A stretch of 64,000 nt of DNA from Zhengitettix transpicula (lineage: Eukaryota; Arthropoda; Insecta; Orthoptera; Tetrigidae). Where the stretch lies: contig CM073596.1 of assembly GCA_037074705.1 (NCBI GenBank), positions 17,566,501 through 17,630,500 of the forward strand, given 5' to 3'. Every line of letters starts with the position of its first letter. Positions within the stretch are counted from its first letter, which is position 1. The notes beneath the pieces were generated by a model. It saw only the letters and a list, made by a program, of their open reading frames with translations, did no database searches and was not told where the DNA came from. Positions 23,766-34,566 of this stretch are shown piece after piece. A program made the translations under genes and the position numbers.

Positions 23766-25557
23766 TCTATATAATAAAAAATGAGGTATATTTGTATGTA
23801 TGTATTGTAATAATTTATATACTATGGCTTTTATCATCTTTTGACAATAATTCAAGGTATGAATTATGTGGCGTTTTTAAATGAAATGAACTATTACGTG
23901 AAAACTATTAAACAAGATTTATTAACAATTTTAAAACAAGTATTCAAATTACAAAAATATTTGGGATCTCAGGGTCTTGAACTGGGTTTGATAAATGGCA
24001 GAATTTTTATAATCAAAATCGCAAAAATTACATTTACTTTATATGGGAATCAATGCGTCTGAACATAGACGAAATTTGTTGCTGAAGAATTAATACTAAA
24101 AGATTGAGTTTAAACAATTTCAATTTTTATCAATAAATTAAAGAATGAACTAAATAATTAAAGATCTCATTTTATCGATAATTAAAGAACGATCTGACGT
24201 TTATCTTTTAAACGTGGTTTACAATGATTTTAAAGTTTTCTTTCTACTTACGGCAGCCGAGGTCTCGTTTTAACTTTTCGTGCACAATTTTGGGGATATC
24301 ACTGATTCTAAGTTCTCACAGACTCTAAATGTTCACAGACTCTAATTAGCGTAGTTTGTTAGTTGGTTTAAAATAAATTTGTCGATTCTCGATGATTTAC
24401 TGCACCCTGGATTTGTAGATCTCGTGGGTTTTTGTTGAAAATGCACCTCATTGGTTTTGTCTGTTGACTGAAGACTAGTTCAGTTTCTGCATTTTGATAT
24501 AACCGCGTACATATTACTGGAACACTTTCTCGTTCTTTAAATTAGACCTTTCAGTCTTCACTGCTGACTGACAAAGATTGTTCAAGTTTTCGTGTATTAG
24601 AATTTTGTGGTCTTTACACCTCGCCGTTCATTGCCTGACTGTTCGTTCTTTTCGTCTGTTCTATTTGCTGTCTGCTGCCCGACTATTCGTTCGTCTCGTA
24701 AATTTTGAGCGCGTAAAACCTTCTCGACCGATCAACAATGCTTTCTTTGCCTTGCTGGTTTGTTGCGGCGTCCGCTATATCCACCAATAATGAGTCCTCT
24801 ACAATTCAACTTTGCAATTAGAACAATTCCTTAATTACCAATTACTGCAGTATGTATGTATTTACGTTAATATCTATACAGATTTAAACGCGAGGACTGA
24901 TTGCAAGGAAAATTGGTACACATATTCTTCAAACCACGAGAAACTGTACTGCAGGGATGAGGAATCTCTAGTGGAAAGAAAAACTTGATGTTTGCGTTAA
25001 ATTACTGCTCTCCAAGAGGTCATGACGTCACTCGAGAGCGAGAGACGTTACTACGTGACGAACAAAGCAATTAGTTCCTTTTTCCGGTAAAGAAATAAAG
25101 CAGAAATATTTTCATTGAATAAAAAGTATAATTTTATCCAGTAATACTCCCTCGAATAATAATTAAAAATACTACGAAATGTAAGTTAATTTTCGCGCGA
25201 TATTTGTGACTCTAGTATGGTGACTATTTGTTTACATTGTAAATATAGCTAACAGTTTTGTTTTTCGTGATGTCTGAAGACTGAGGGACAATTATATCCT
25301 GCAATACTCAATGAGTGTATTTAAATATTCTATTCGTAAAGAAATTCGGAGGTATGTTTGTTGGGACTGAAACAATAAAATTAAATGTATTATATAGCTG
25401 TTCAATTAATGCACTATCAGTCGGAAGTATGTACGGAGCTAGGAACAGTTAGGTTTAGGTTAAATCACTTCTCGATTAAAATAAAAATTAATATATAATT
25501 AAATCATTATTCCGCTTTATATAAATAAGTACACGGGCAACTCCGGGCAACCAGTTG
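23766..25557 (+). mobile_element. Helitron-like element interrupted by a solo LTR
   Basis: The 5' end TCTATATAATAAAAAATG follows A at 23765, and the element runs into a GTAT tract where it is broken by the LTR at 23806-24849. It resumes at 24850 with GTATGTATGTATTTACGTTA. The body matches the 14737 and 62283 copies through TGACGTCA, TGCACTATCAGTCGGAAGTA and the 3' GGGCAACTCCGGGCAACCAG. The terminal CTAG has decayed to TTG, so this is an old, non-autonomous copy. Confidence 0.7.
23806..24849 (+). mobile_element. Solo LTR nested in a Helitron-like element, GTAT duplication
   Basis: It begins TGTAATAATT and ends ATTACTGCA, with GTAT at 23802-23805 and 24850-24853. It contains GATCTCAGGGTCTTGAACTG near 23964. 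The 1,044-bp length matches the 15790 copy. Its flanks join to restore a continuous Helitron-like sequence, which confirms the insertion boundaries. Confidence 0.72.
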
Positions 25558-25999
25558 TTTTTTTAATAAAAAAGAGTAGGTATGGATTTTTAGCCCCCCA
25601 AAATTGTAATAGCGTTTTATTGATTTTGTAACAGTGAGAGAAAAAAAATGTAATAATATTGATCTATCGGAAAATCTTGTAATAATTTTATGACCATTAA
25701 TGAAACGCAACATAGTAATTTTTTTAAAAGGTAAAACGTAATAATTTTTTTGAATTAGGACTAAATAACAAGAAATAAATATTAATAAACGCTTGTGTAC
25801 ATTTAAATTCAGAATACAATTTTTACTGCAATTAACGAAAACGCTTTCTATGGAACAGGTATCTTTAGATATAAAAAAGGGCTATTACTGACTCAATTAA
25901 ATTTCCGCTTTTGATACGAGTTCGTGTAGTAACAAGTCACTCTTCAAGTCGACATGTTCTCTCCTGATGCTTCTAGTACCGTAAAACTACTGCCGATGA

Positions 26000-26790
26000 G
26001 AGTGTAAATAGTCGCAAGCGCGGTGTTTATAACGGAACGGGGAGGAGAGTTGCTTATTTCCTTCGTAATTGAGGCGTCTGGAGAGTAAAGAGATATTGTT
26101 GACTACAGAGCAAGACGAGGCAGCAGAGCCTCCGTTTGTATTAAGAGGACATTCCAGTCGTAAAAGAAGTGTATATTTCTGCGGACGTAGCTACAATAGT
26201 AGCGCAGCCATTTCATTGTTTGCATCGTAAATCACCGCCCTCTCTCTGTCTCTCTCTCTCTCTGTGTAACTCCAACCCCTCTCGTTCACAGTCCATTCCA
26301 CACTCCGTCCCTCTCACCGTCATGTCCACATCTTTGTTGTGTCAAGTTTAGTTTTCTCTTTTCGTTCCGGCGAAAGTAATAAAAAAACTTTTTTTCAGAA
26401 CTAAGTCCCCCCACCCCCACCCCTCTGCACTTCTACTTTTTCTTTTCCCCTGCCCCAGTACGTAATATATATAATAAAAGAAAGGCCTGCCGCGCCCCGG
26501 AGATGATGTTTAACGGTCCTTATACGGGGGCTGTTTTTATAGCCAGGTTTTTATTTCATACTCTTGAGAGATGCTATCGGCATCGGATTCTTATTGTCCT
26601 GCTCATATCCTATTCTTTCGCCGGCGCTTAGCAGCGGATATTAGGGATGAAGTGGCTCCCGGGGAGGAAATCTTCAGAGGGAGGGGGGGGTTGAAAATCG
26701 TCCCTCCGGAATCGAGTTTTTATATCATCAACGTCTCCCCCCCTCCCCGCAGCCCCCTTCAATTAATGAAATCTTTTATCTACCATTTGT
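26000..26790. promoter_or_regulatory. GC-rich non-coding block, candidate regulatory element
   Basis: It includes a (CT)n tract at about 26240-26262, pyrimidine-rich runs at 26405-26455, and a block at 26480-26780 with TTTTTATAGCC and GGCTCCCGGGGAGG. No convincing ORF. Its role is inferred only from composition. Confidence 0.25.
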
Positions 26791-27667
26791 GACTCGCGTT
26801 AAAACAATCGTACCTGAGAAGAAAATCTTTCACGATAGCTCCAAGGGAAGTCTCAATTTTGTCAGCATGAATATTTCACGGTCGATCCTTATAAATGAAC
26901 CGAAAACCCTATTTCCAAATGACGGAAAAATAAAAAGTTTTCATTTCTGATTCGAAATAAAATTATCGAATTAATTTATGCTTCGAACGTATCCAATGTT
27001 GCAAAACACGATAGCCGAGGAAAGTTACTTAACCAGAATAAATATACCTTATTTAAATAATATCGCAGTCAGTTTTATCTTCTTTCTACATAAAGATACA
27101 AAAAACCATATTCCTCTATGGTCGCAGACTTTGGGCAAACGGTAAGAGTTGTCCGCTATTCCCATTGGAGAAGAGAAAGCTGCGTCTAAAAATGATTCCA
27201 ACTTCCATGGAAAATTAATATCCCGACATACTCGTTACTATCATTTTCTAGTTCGTTTCTCCTTCCTGAAATACAAAGACTATTTATCACTGGGAGTACC
27301 AAATATCTGTTTTTCCATCTATTGATTACCAAATATTATATACATACGAACAGAACCAATATTCGTAGTCAAATGTTGGCATGTAGTTTTTCAACAAAAA
27401 ATATTTTTCGTCTTATAGAGCAAATTATTTAGTTTATATTTCATATTATTTCAGTTGATTTATTATAATAGTTTATATCGTGAGTAAGTTTAAAATTTTC
27501 TAAGCCTTTTATGGCAATAGATTAATCATAGTTTAGTTCTCGTTAAACGATTTACGATTTAAAATTCTAATATTTCCTATGAACTATTTGTTTTCATGAA
27601 GCTGAACATATTGTAATCAGGCACCGGTCTGAACGCTGATCTTTTTTTACATAAAAGTTTAATATAT
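26791..27667. other. Intergenic DNA with one repeat fragment
   Basis: At 27119-27187 there is a short fragment of the poly(A)-ended repeat (GGTAAGAGTTGTCCGCTATT) with an internal deletion joining CCCATTGG to AGAAG. Otherwise no feature. Confidence 0.55.
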
Positions 27668-28613
27668 TGTAATGGCTTTAATTTAAAAAATTAATTAATT
27701 AGTAAAACAAGTTTATTCTTTAAAGGTACACTTTATCAGCCTTACTTTGACACGCCAAAGTGAATCAAATTTACAAACCAAATTTTATTTTATTATTATT
27801 TTTATAATTTGTGGCATTCTGGGAAAATACAAAATTTCCTATTTTATAAACAATTACAACTAATTTACTCTCCTTCTCAGGGTCTTTACTGGGTTTGATA
27901 GTAAGAACAATTAAATTTAATAAACTAATTGACAAATCAAAATTTACGTGAACGGAATATAAATACTAAACACAATAAAGAAAAACGAAATCTAAACACG
28001 ATAAAGAAATCTGACTATACCTTTAATTATCGTTTACAGACTTTGTGTTTGTACTCACGAATGCCTTTCTGGTACCCGAGCTGATTCTTTTAGCTTGAGG
28101 GCACACCTCACTAAAAAGGCCATTAGTCGCTGATTCTACACCTCATTATTAAAACTCACGGTAGTTGTTCTCGTTTTATTCCACCGGAATTAGGGGTCAG
28201 ACGTGTGTCTCCTCGATGCCTTTATGCGAAATGTGTGTTGCAAACCTATTGCCTCCCTTTTGCGATTTTTATAAAATGAGTCTCTCCGTCAAGAACTATT
28301 TACTCGTGTTTTATAGTATCTATAGGTCTCGCCATTGAACTTCCTGGACCATGCTGTTCGTACTCTTAGATCAGCATCCTCATTCTTCATTGATGTTCGT
28401 CGTACCGCTCAATTAGCCTCCTCTCTCTCCCCAAAATGTTCGCCAGACCTCCTCTCTCTCTAAAAACTTTCGCCAGACTGCTCCCCGTATGAACGCGCGG
28501 TTTCCAACAAAGCTTGCCGACAAAGCCTGCAGTGATTGATGCTTTCAAGAAATTGTACCGCTAACAATCCTATTATTTTAAAACAATTAATGGCCTCCTT
28601 AATTAGTATTACA
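27668..28613 (+). mobile_element. Solo LTR, 946 bp, ATAT target duplication
   Basis: It begins TGTAATGGC and ends AGTATTACA, with ATAT at 27664-27667 and 28614-28617. It has CAGGGTCTTTACTGGGTTTG at about 27878, as in the other copies. No internal retroelement sequence follows. Confidence 0.68.
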
Positions 28614-28682
28614 ATATATTGGGTGTCGATTGTTGCAATTGTCAGATGATAAAACTCAAAACGGACAACTGCAGTTGTCTCG

Positions 28683-28793
28683 CTCTAGGCTCTTCTTCGC
28701 ACCTGACGAAAGGAACAAGGATCCCATAAACGTTGTGTGGTATTTATATTACCCTTTTTGTCTGAATTGACTATCTTTCTTATTCATTATTTT
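28683..28793. mobile_element. Half of a palindromic MITE
   Basis: It matches the right arm of 55098-55358 (CTCTAGGCTCTTCTT, CACCTGACGAAAGGAACAAG, AAACGTTGTGTGGTATTTAT, CTATCTTTCTTATTCATTAT). The opposite arm is missing. Confidence 0.72.
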
Positions 28794-30262
28794 GAATCAG
28801 ACATAATTTTTTTCATTTTAGTTTACTTTGAAATTAAGACCACCCACAATCAATATAAAAACACCAAATAAATATTTCTCGTATTTCAAGGCCGATTATC
28901 AGCGTTGCTATCTGTACTAATGGACCTCTTTGTTGTTAACTCTTGTAAGTGTGTGTATTTAGCAAAAGCCACCGGATGTATCGATTGCCAACGACGATAT
29001 TGGTCGCTATTGGCGTTCATCAGCCCATTTGGTAACCACGCGGTCTGACAGAACCATCCCTATTCTCCCAGTCACCAGTCTCGAGTAAATTAATTGGCAA
29101 ACACGAACAATATTTGATGGCGCGTGATGAGCAAGGGCCATAATAGCCGATATCTGTACAGCGCCTAGCCCAAACAGATGTAAACAGCTCGAATGCACAT
29201 GTTTGGAGGGCAGTCGAGGGGACACAAATAAACACTCGAGTTGATCTGGAACCGCTCATTGTTATCCTCAGGAGCAAGATCCCGCGCGCGCGTAAATAAA
29301 GAAAGATACGACGGAAAACATACACTCAGATCTACAGACGAGAAGGCTACACGTTTTCTTTAAAGCCTTTTGCAGGTCAAAAACCTTGGCAAGGAATTGG
29401 AGGTAGATTCAGTACGAGAAGACTGACCAAATGTTCAAGACAGAAAAAAACAGATGTTGGAAAATACTCATTTCTAAATAGGACAATAGATAACTGGAAC
29501 AAGAGTTTTCGGAGAAAATCATCTAACGGAGAGAAAATTTAAAATTAATCTAAACTCTAGTGAATGTGGGGTACTGTAGTGAAGTGTAGTGATAGTGCTG
29601 AGTTATAAAGTAAAAAGAAAAAAATTAAACATTTCTTGTCTCCTTAGATAGTTAAATAGTTAACTAACCTCTATTTACAGATATCTTTCCACTTTTCTCC
29701 TTTTCAGGCCAGTACAATATTAATTCCTTGTTCAGCTTTTTCAAAATTATCTTTTAATTCATATACTTTTATATACATGTATTTATAGTACAAATAATTT
29801 CCCTAAGCCTAGCTTATATTTTATTATAATTAGGTTAATTTACTTTATTTACCCTTCTTTTAACTTCCCTGATTTAATTTGTAATTAAATTGTAGTTTCA
29901 AGCTTCTATCACCGGGGAAACTGCCCATTTGTAGATTAAATAATTACATGCATACATGTAAAATAATGTATGGTAAAAATTGTTGCGCTGTTGCTCTTCT
30001 TGAGTCTTAAATAATTAACCTGCCTTCAAAAAAAGAGAAAATACCAGTTGCCTATTACAATTATGGTTGTTGAAAGGTTTCTGTGCATTAGAGGCTGTAC
30101 ACCAGTGAAAAATGGCCTGATGGAATACCCGGAAATATATAAAAAAAAATTTGTTTTATACTACTCTTCGAGGCTTAATTAAACAGTAAACAATGTTGTA
30201 AATTTATTATTCATACTTATTTTACCATCTACAAAACAAAGTGTCTTTCTCAATATATATAT
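28794..30262. other. Intergenic DNA, no gene confirmed
   Basis: A minus-strand ORF of 101 codons at 29020-29325 lies in a slightly GC-richer patch. It has no recognisable motif or flanking splice pattern that I can support. Confidence 0.4.
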
Positions 30263-31114
30263 TGTAATACTAATTAGAGGCCAGTAATTATTTAAATAAT
30301 TGGATTGTTTAGCGGTACCATTTTCAAAGACAACAATGTGTCGGCGGGCTTTGTTGCGAGCCGCTAGCACGGTCTGAGGCCAATCTGTCTGAAATCTTGG
30401 AGGGAGCGGAAAAATTGAGACAGAACGAACAGCGTGGCCCAAGTATAAAATTCGACCGAGAGATTTATAAGTTTTAATCCAAGTATAAAGTCTGTACAGA
30501 GAGATTCATTGCAAAAAAATCGCAAAGCAGAGCCAAATATTTAGCGCCACATTCAGATTCATACGCGAGTCTGGCTGATGACCCGGAGGTAAAGCAGATA
30601 GAGTTCCCGGAGGAAAATCCACTAGCTACGACCGTGTGTTTGACCATCAAGTGTAGAATCTGTGATTCATGGCCGTTTAGTGAAAATTGTGTCCCCAAGC
30701 CCCGAAACTAAGTCTGGTACCAGCAGGACATTTGTAAGTAGAAACCAAATTAATTAAGCTTGTAGTTGAAGGTATTCGTCAGATTTAGTTCGTCTAATTT
30801 TAAATTTTAGATTGTTAATTACTTTTAATTCTTTGATTGTTCTTTACTTATCAAGCAAAAGTAAACGACCCTGAGAGCAGTGTTATCAAATTGCTAAACT
30901 TTGAGATTTAAATGTATTTAACCACCGAGCAAATATCAATAAAGTAAATTGTCTTATAAAGGTTTTGTTTTATTTAGAAGGCCCAACAAATTATAAATAA
31001 AATATTTGTTTGTAAATTTAAATTTCGGCGTGCCAACGTAGGGCAAATTAATTGTATCAATTATTAAAAAAAATTGTTTAATTAATTATTAAGCCGCTAT
31101 TTGCATTCATTACA
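30263..31114 (-). mobile_element. Solo LTR, 852 bp, ATAT target duplication
   Basis: The plus strand reads TGTAATACTAATT at the left and CATTCATTACA at the right, with ATAT at 30259-30262 and 31115-31118. The 3' end has the AATTAGTATTACA form of the 27668 copy in reverse, which sets the orientation. It lies directly beside the foldback array. Confidence 0.65.
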
Positions 31115-31149
31115 ATATATATATAGTAATGAATACAATATATATATAT

Positions 31150-33620
31150 GAAGTAATTTTTTATATTATGATACAATATTTTAATTACTTTTGATTTTTA
31201 TTAATATTTACTAACATATTTTGTATTATTTACAACTACTATTTCAAAATGAAGGCCTTTTTCGACACACAATGGGCACATACAGTGCCTTTTATTTAAT
31301 AAAAAGTATGGTAGCGTAATTTGGTATACACGTTTAATGAGAAGCGAACAATGGAATGAAGTTTAAATTAAACGAAAATTTTTAAAAGATAACAAAGATT
31401 ATTTATTTGACAAATTTGATTTTATATTTTTAAGTAAATGTCTCTGCATTTATGAGAATATAAATTTCAGGGTTCCTTATAGGGTGTCTAATAAAGACAA
31501 TGATTTGTAATTTTCACCAAGTCACAAAAGTAAAAAAAATTAATTTAATTTTACATTAACAAAATTTCGTGCCAACAACAAAAACTATAGTAATCTGAAA
31601 AGTCCTGCAAAACTATCGAAAGATCTGACAAAGTTATACAAATCTGGCGGTAAAAACATAAATTTTGTAAACATTTACGAAAATATTATTTACTGCCAGA
31701 TTTCTATAACTTTGTCATACTCTGTAGTTTTATCAGATTTCTATAGTTGTATGAACTTTTGTTACTGTAAATTAAATTCTTTTGTAACTTGCTGAAAATT
31801 TCAAATTACTGCATTTATTAGAGGCTCTATAAACGACCTTGAAATACAGATTCTCATGAGAGCTAAGCATTTACTTAAAAAATAATAAAATGTAAAGTCA
31901 ACGGAAAACAAAAATTGGTCATTAAATAATCTTTGTTATCTCTTTAAAAAATTTGGTTTAAGTTCACTGTAAAATCCCTTAAATTTCCTTCTATTAGTTT
32001 CCTTTTAAATTTTGTTGTACCACATAATTTTCCTACAACGTTATTACGTCATTACTAAAATTTAGCATATTACGTAATTTGTTTCAAACGTGGTGGCTCT
32101 ATCGTAATTTAGCATATTACGTACTTTGGTATAATATTTCGATTACTTTTGATTTTTATTAATATTTACTAACATATTTTATATTATTTACAACAATACT
32201 ATTTAAAAATGAAGGCCTTTTTCGACAGACAATGGGCACATACAGTGGCTTCTTTATATATATAAAAAAAGGGTAATATATTGTGGTATACACTTTTAAT
32301 TAGAAGAGAACACTGGAAGGAAGTTGACATTAAACCAAAATTTTTAAAAGATAACAAAGATTATTTATTTGACAAATATGATTTATATTGACATTTTTAA
32401 GTAAATGCCTCAGCTTTAACGAGAAATTAATTTTCAGGGCCGCTTATAGGGCCTCTAATAAAGACAGCCATTTGCAATTATTACCAAGTTACAAAATAAA
32501 ATTAATTAATTTAATTTTACAATAACAAAATTTTATACCAACAACAGAAACTATAAAAATCTGGCGGTAAGCGATATTTACGTAAAGATTTTTGTATTTA
32601 CATACCTTTTATTTAGATCCGCTCTGGTTCGGCAAGACGTCATTATTTAATTTTTATAGAACACTAATTGCACTCACAGGCCATGGCACTGATTTTATTA
32701 TCGTCTCACTTTCCGACACTTTGAGCGCATTTCTACTTTGCTGAAATCGTATCGTCACGCTCAGTTTGCTGCGGTCAGGTCGTCCAAAACACACTGACTG
32801 TGTTCCACACACCATACTGCCTTGACTCCCAAACACAACACTCTGCTCTCTGAATATCTGAGTGGCTTTTGACCTTAAAGTTCTGAGCGTCTGACATACC
32901 TTTTCGATAGTACACCGTAGCATCCGTTATAATCTATGCATTCACGCACCAAACAACAAAAACTATAGAAATCTGAAAAGTCTGACAAAACTATATAAAT
33001 ATCTGACAAAGTTATAGAAATCTGGCAGTATAAACGTAAATTTTTGTAAACCTTTACGCAAATATCGTTTCTCTAACTTTGGAATATTCTCTATTTTTAT
33101 CAGATTTCTGTAGTTGTTGTATGAACTTTTATTATTGTAAATTAAATTCTTTTTTTATTATTTTGTAACTTAATGAAAATTGCTGTCTCCATTAAAGATA
33201 CTATAAGCGGCCCTGAAATTTAGATTATCATGAGAACTGTGACATTTAATTTAAAAAAATGTAATGTCAACGTAAATAAAAATTGTCAATTAATTAATCT
33301 TTGTTATCCCTTTAAAAATTTCAACGTAAAATCCCGTAAATTTCGCTTCTATTGCTGCCTTTTAAATTTTTTTTATACCACAAACAACGTGTTGGCATAT
33401 TTTATTAATATAATTTAGCATAATTTTTTCCCAACGTCGTGGCTTTATTTTAATTTAGCATATTACGTAATTTGGAATAATATTGCAATTACTTCTGATT
33501 TTAATTAATATTTACTCAAATATTTTGTAATATTTACAGGAATAATATTTAAAAATGAAGGCCGTTTTCGACAGACAATGAGCACATACAGTGGCATTTT
33601 TGTTTTCTTAAAAAGGGTAA
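31150..33620. mobile_element. Tandem array of foldback-type elements
   Basis: The block AATGAAGGCCTTTTTCGACA recurs at about 31249, 32209 and 33555 (third with one change), marking two full units and a partial third. Within unit 1 the left arm (about 31365-31610) is the inverted counterpart of 31685-31960, around a small loop. Unit 2 has the same arms (32325-32560 and about 33100-33390) but a longer middle that includes 32605-32945. Arms share TTTGTTATC, TAAGTAAATG and GGGCCGCTTATAGG-type blocks. No transposase is seen, so it is non-autonomous. Confidence 0.65.
32605..32945. mobile_element. Core segment of a foldback element with an 89-codon ORF
   Basis: This segment is GC-richer than the arms around it and is absent from the adjacent unit 1. 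Reverse complemented, it resembles 9115-9345. On the minus strand it contains an 89-codon ORF (32654-32923) with TLRSKATQIFREQ and SVCFGRPDRSKL. I do not recognise the protein, and the 9115 copy does not clearly keep the frame. Confidence 0.45.
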
Positions 33621-33639
33621 TAACAATATATCCGCAGAC

Positions 33640-33867
33640 TTTTACTGTTTCTAATTCTCTATTTGGACCGAACTGCTATGTCCTAGTTCTCGGCGCATAC
33701 ATTTCCCGTTCGCGTCTTGCCGCTGACTGAGTTCCTCTAGGCGCGCGGTCTCCAGTCTCCCATTGTTAACAAAGAAATACCCGCTGCGATTGTTGTCTTT
33801 AAGCACCCGTTCTGCCAACAATTAAATTATATTAAAAACAATTAATAGCCTGTTTAATTCGTATTAA
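33640..33867 (+). mobile_element. Fragment of the solo-LTR family, plus orientation
   Basis: It resembles the 3' part of the 27668 copy (GCGCGCGGT vs GAACGCGCGG, AACAAAG, AAAACAATTAATRGCCT, TTTAATTCGTATTA). It lacks the terminal CA and joins an inverted copy. Confidence 0.5.
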
Positions 33868-34566
33868 TTAAATTATAAAATTGCAGTTTGGAAGCAGAAG
33901 TTTTGCTTCACAAAATGAACTAATTTCGCATAGGGAGATTTTCAGGAGATACGTCCGGCAACGGGCTGAGGGTAAGATGATCCAGGTTCCAGTATAGCAG
34001 AGATCAAGAGCAACTACCGTGTGTTCAAAAATCTAATGAGTAGAAGCAGTGTATAAGAAGCCTGTTTAGTGGGTGTTAACTTCAAGAAAGAAGAATCCAA
34101 ACTGGTACCAGTAGCCCTGTCGTGATTACAAACAATTATTAATGACTGTAAACGATAATTAAAGGGTATAGTCAGATTTCGTTCGCGTTTTTCTTTTCAT
34201 TCGTTTTCTTTTACTTTTGTATTTAATATTGTATTCCGTTAACTTCAATGAGTTTAGATTGTTAATTTTTTAGTTCAATGTATTTGTTCTTCCTATTAAA
34301 CCCAGTGGTGATCCTGAAATTATGAGAAATATCTTCATAAATAAAATTTTTGTTTGTTAAATTGACGGAATTCGGCGTGTAAAACAGGACATATAAGGTG
34401 TAATTATCAACAATAAATTTGAAAATACAAAATAATTGTGTTAATTATTCCTATGAGTTAAGACCACCTTTTTAATTATTACTTATTTGACGTCTTCAAC
34501 GTGTGGGTAACTATCATTCAAATTTTAATTAAATTTTTTTGTCAAAGAATTTATTTAATCATTACA
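33868..34566 (-). mobile_element. Solo-LTR family copy, minus orientation
   Basis: Its minus-strand 5' end is TGTAATGATTAAATAAATTC at 34566, next to ATAT. It contains, on the plus strand, AAACCCAGTGGTGATCCTGA at about 34298, the reverse of the family's conserved block. Its 3' end abuts the oppositely oriented fragment at 33640-33867. Confidence 0.55.

Noticed and set aside
29007..29325. Overlapping minus-strand ORFs in a GC-richer patch
   Set aside because: No domain, no supported splice structure and no repeat support.
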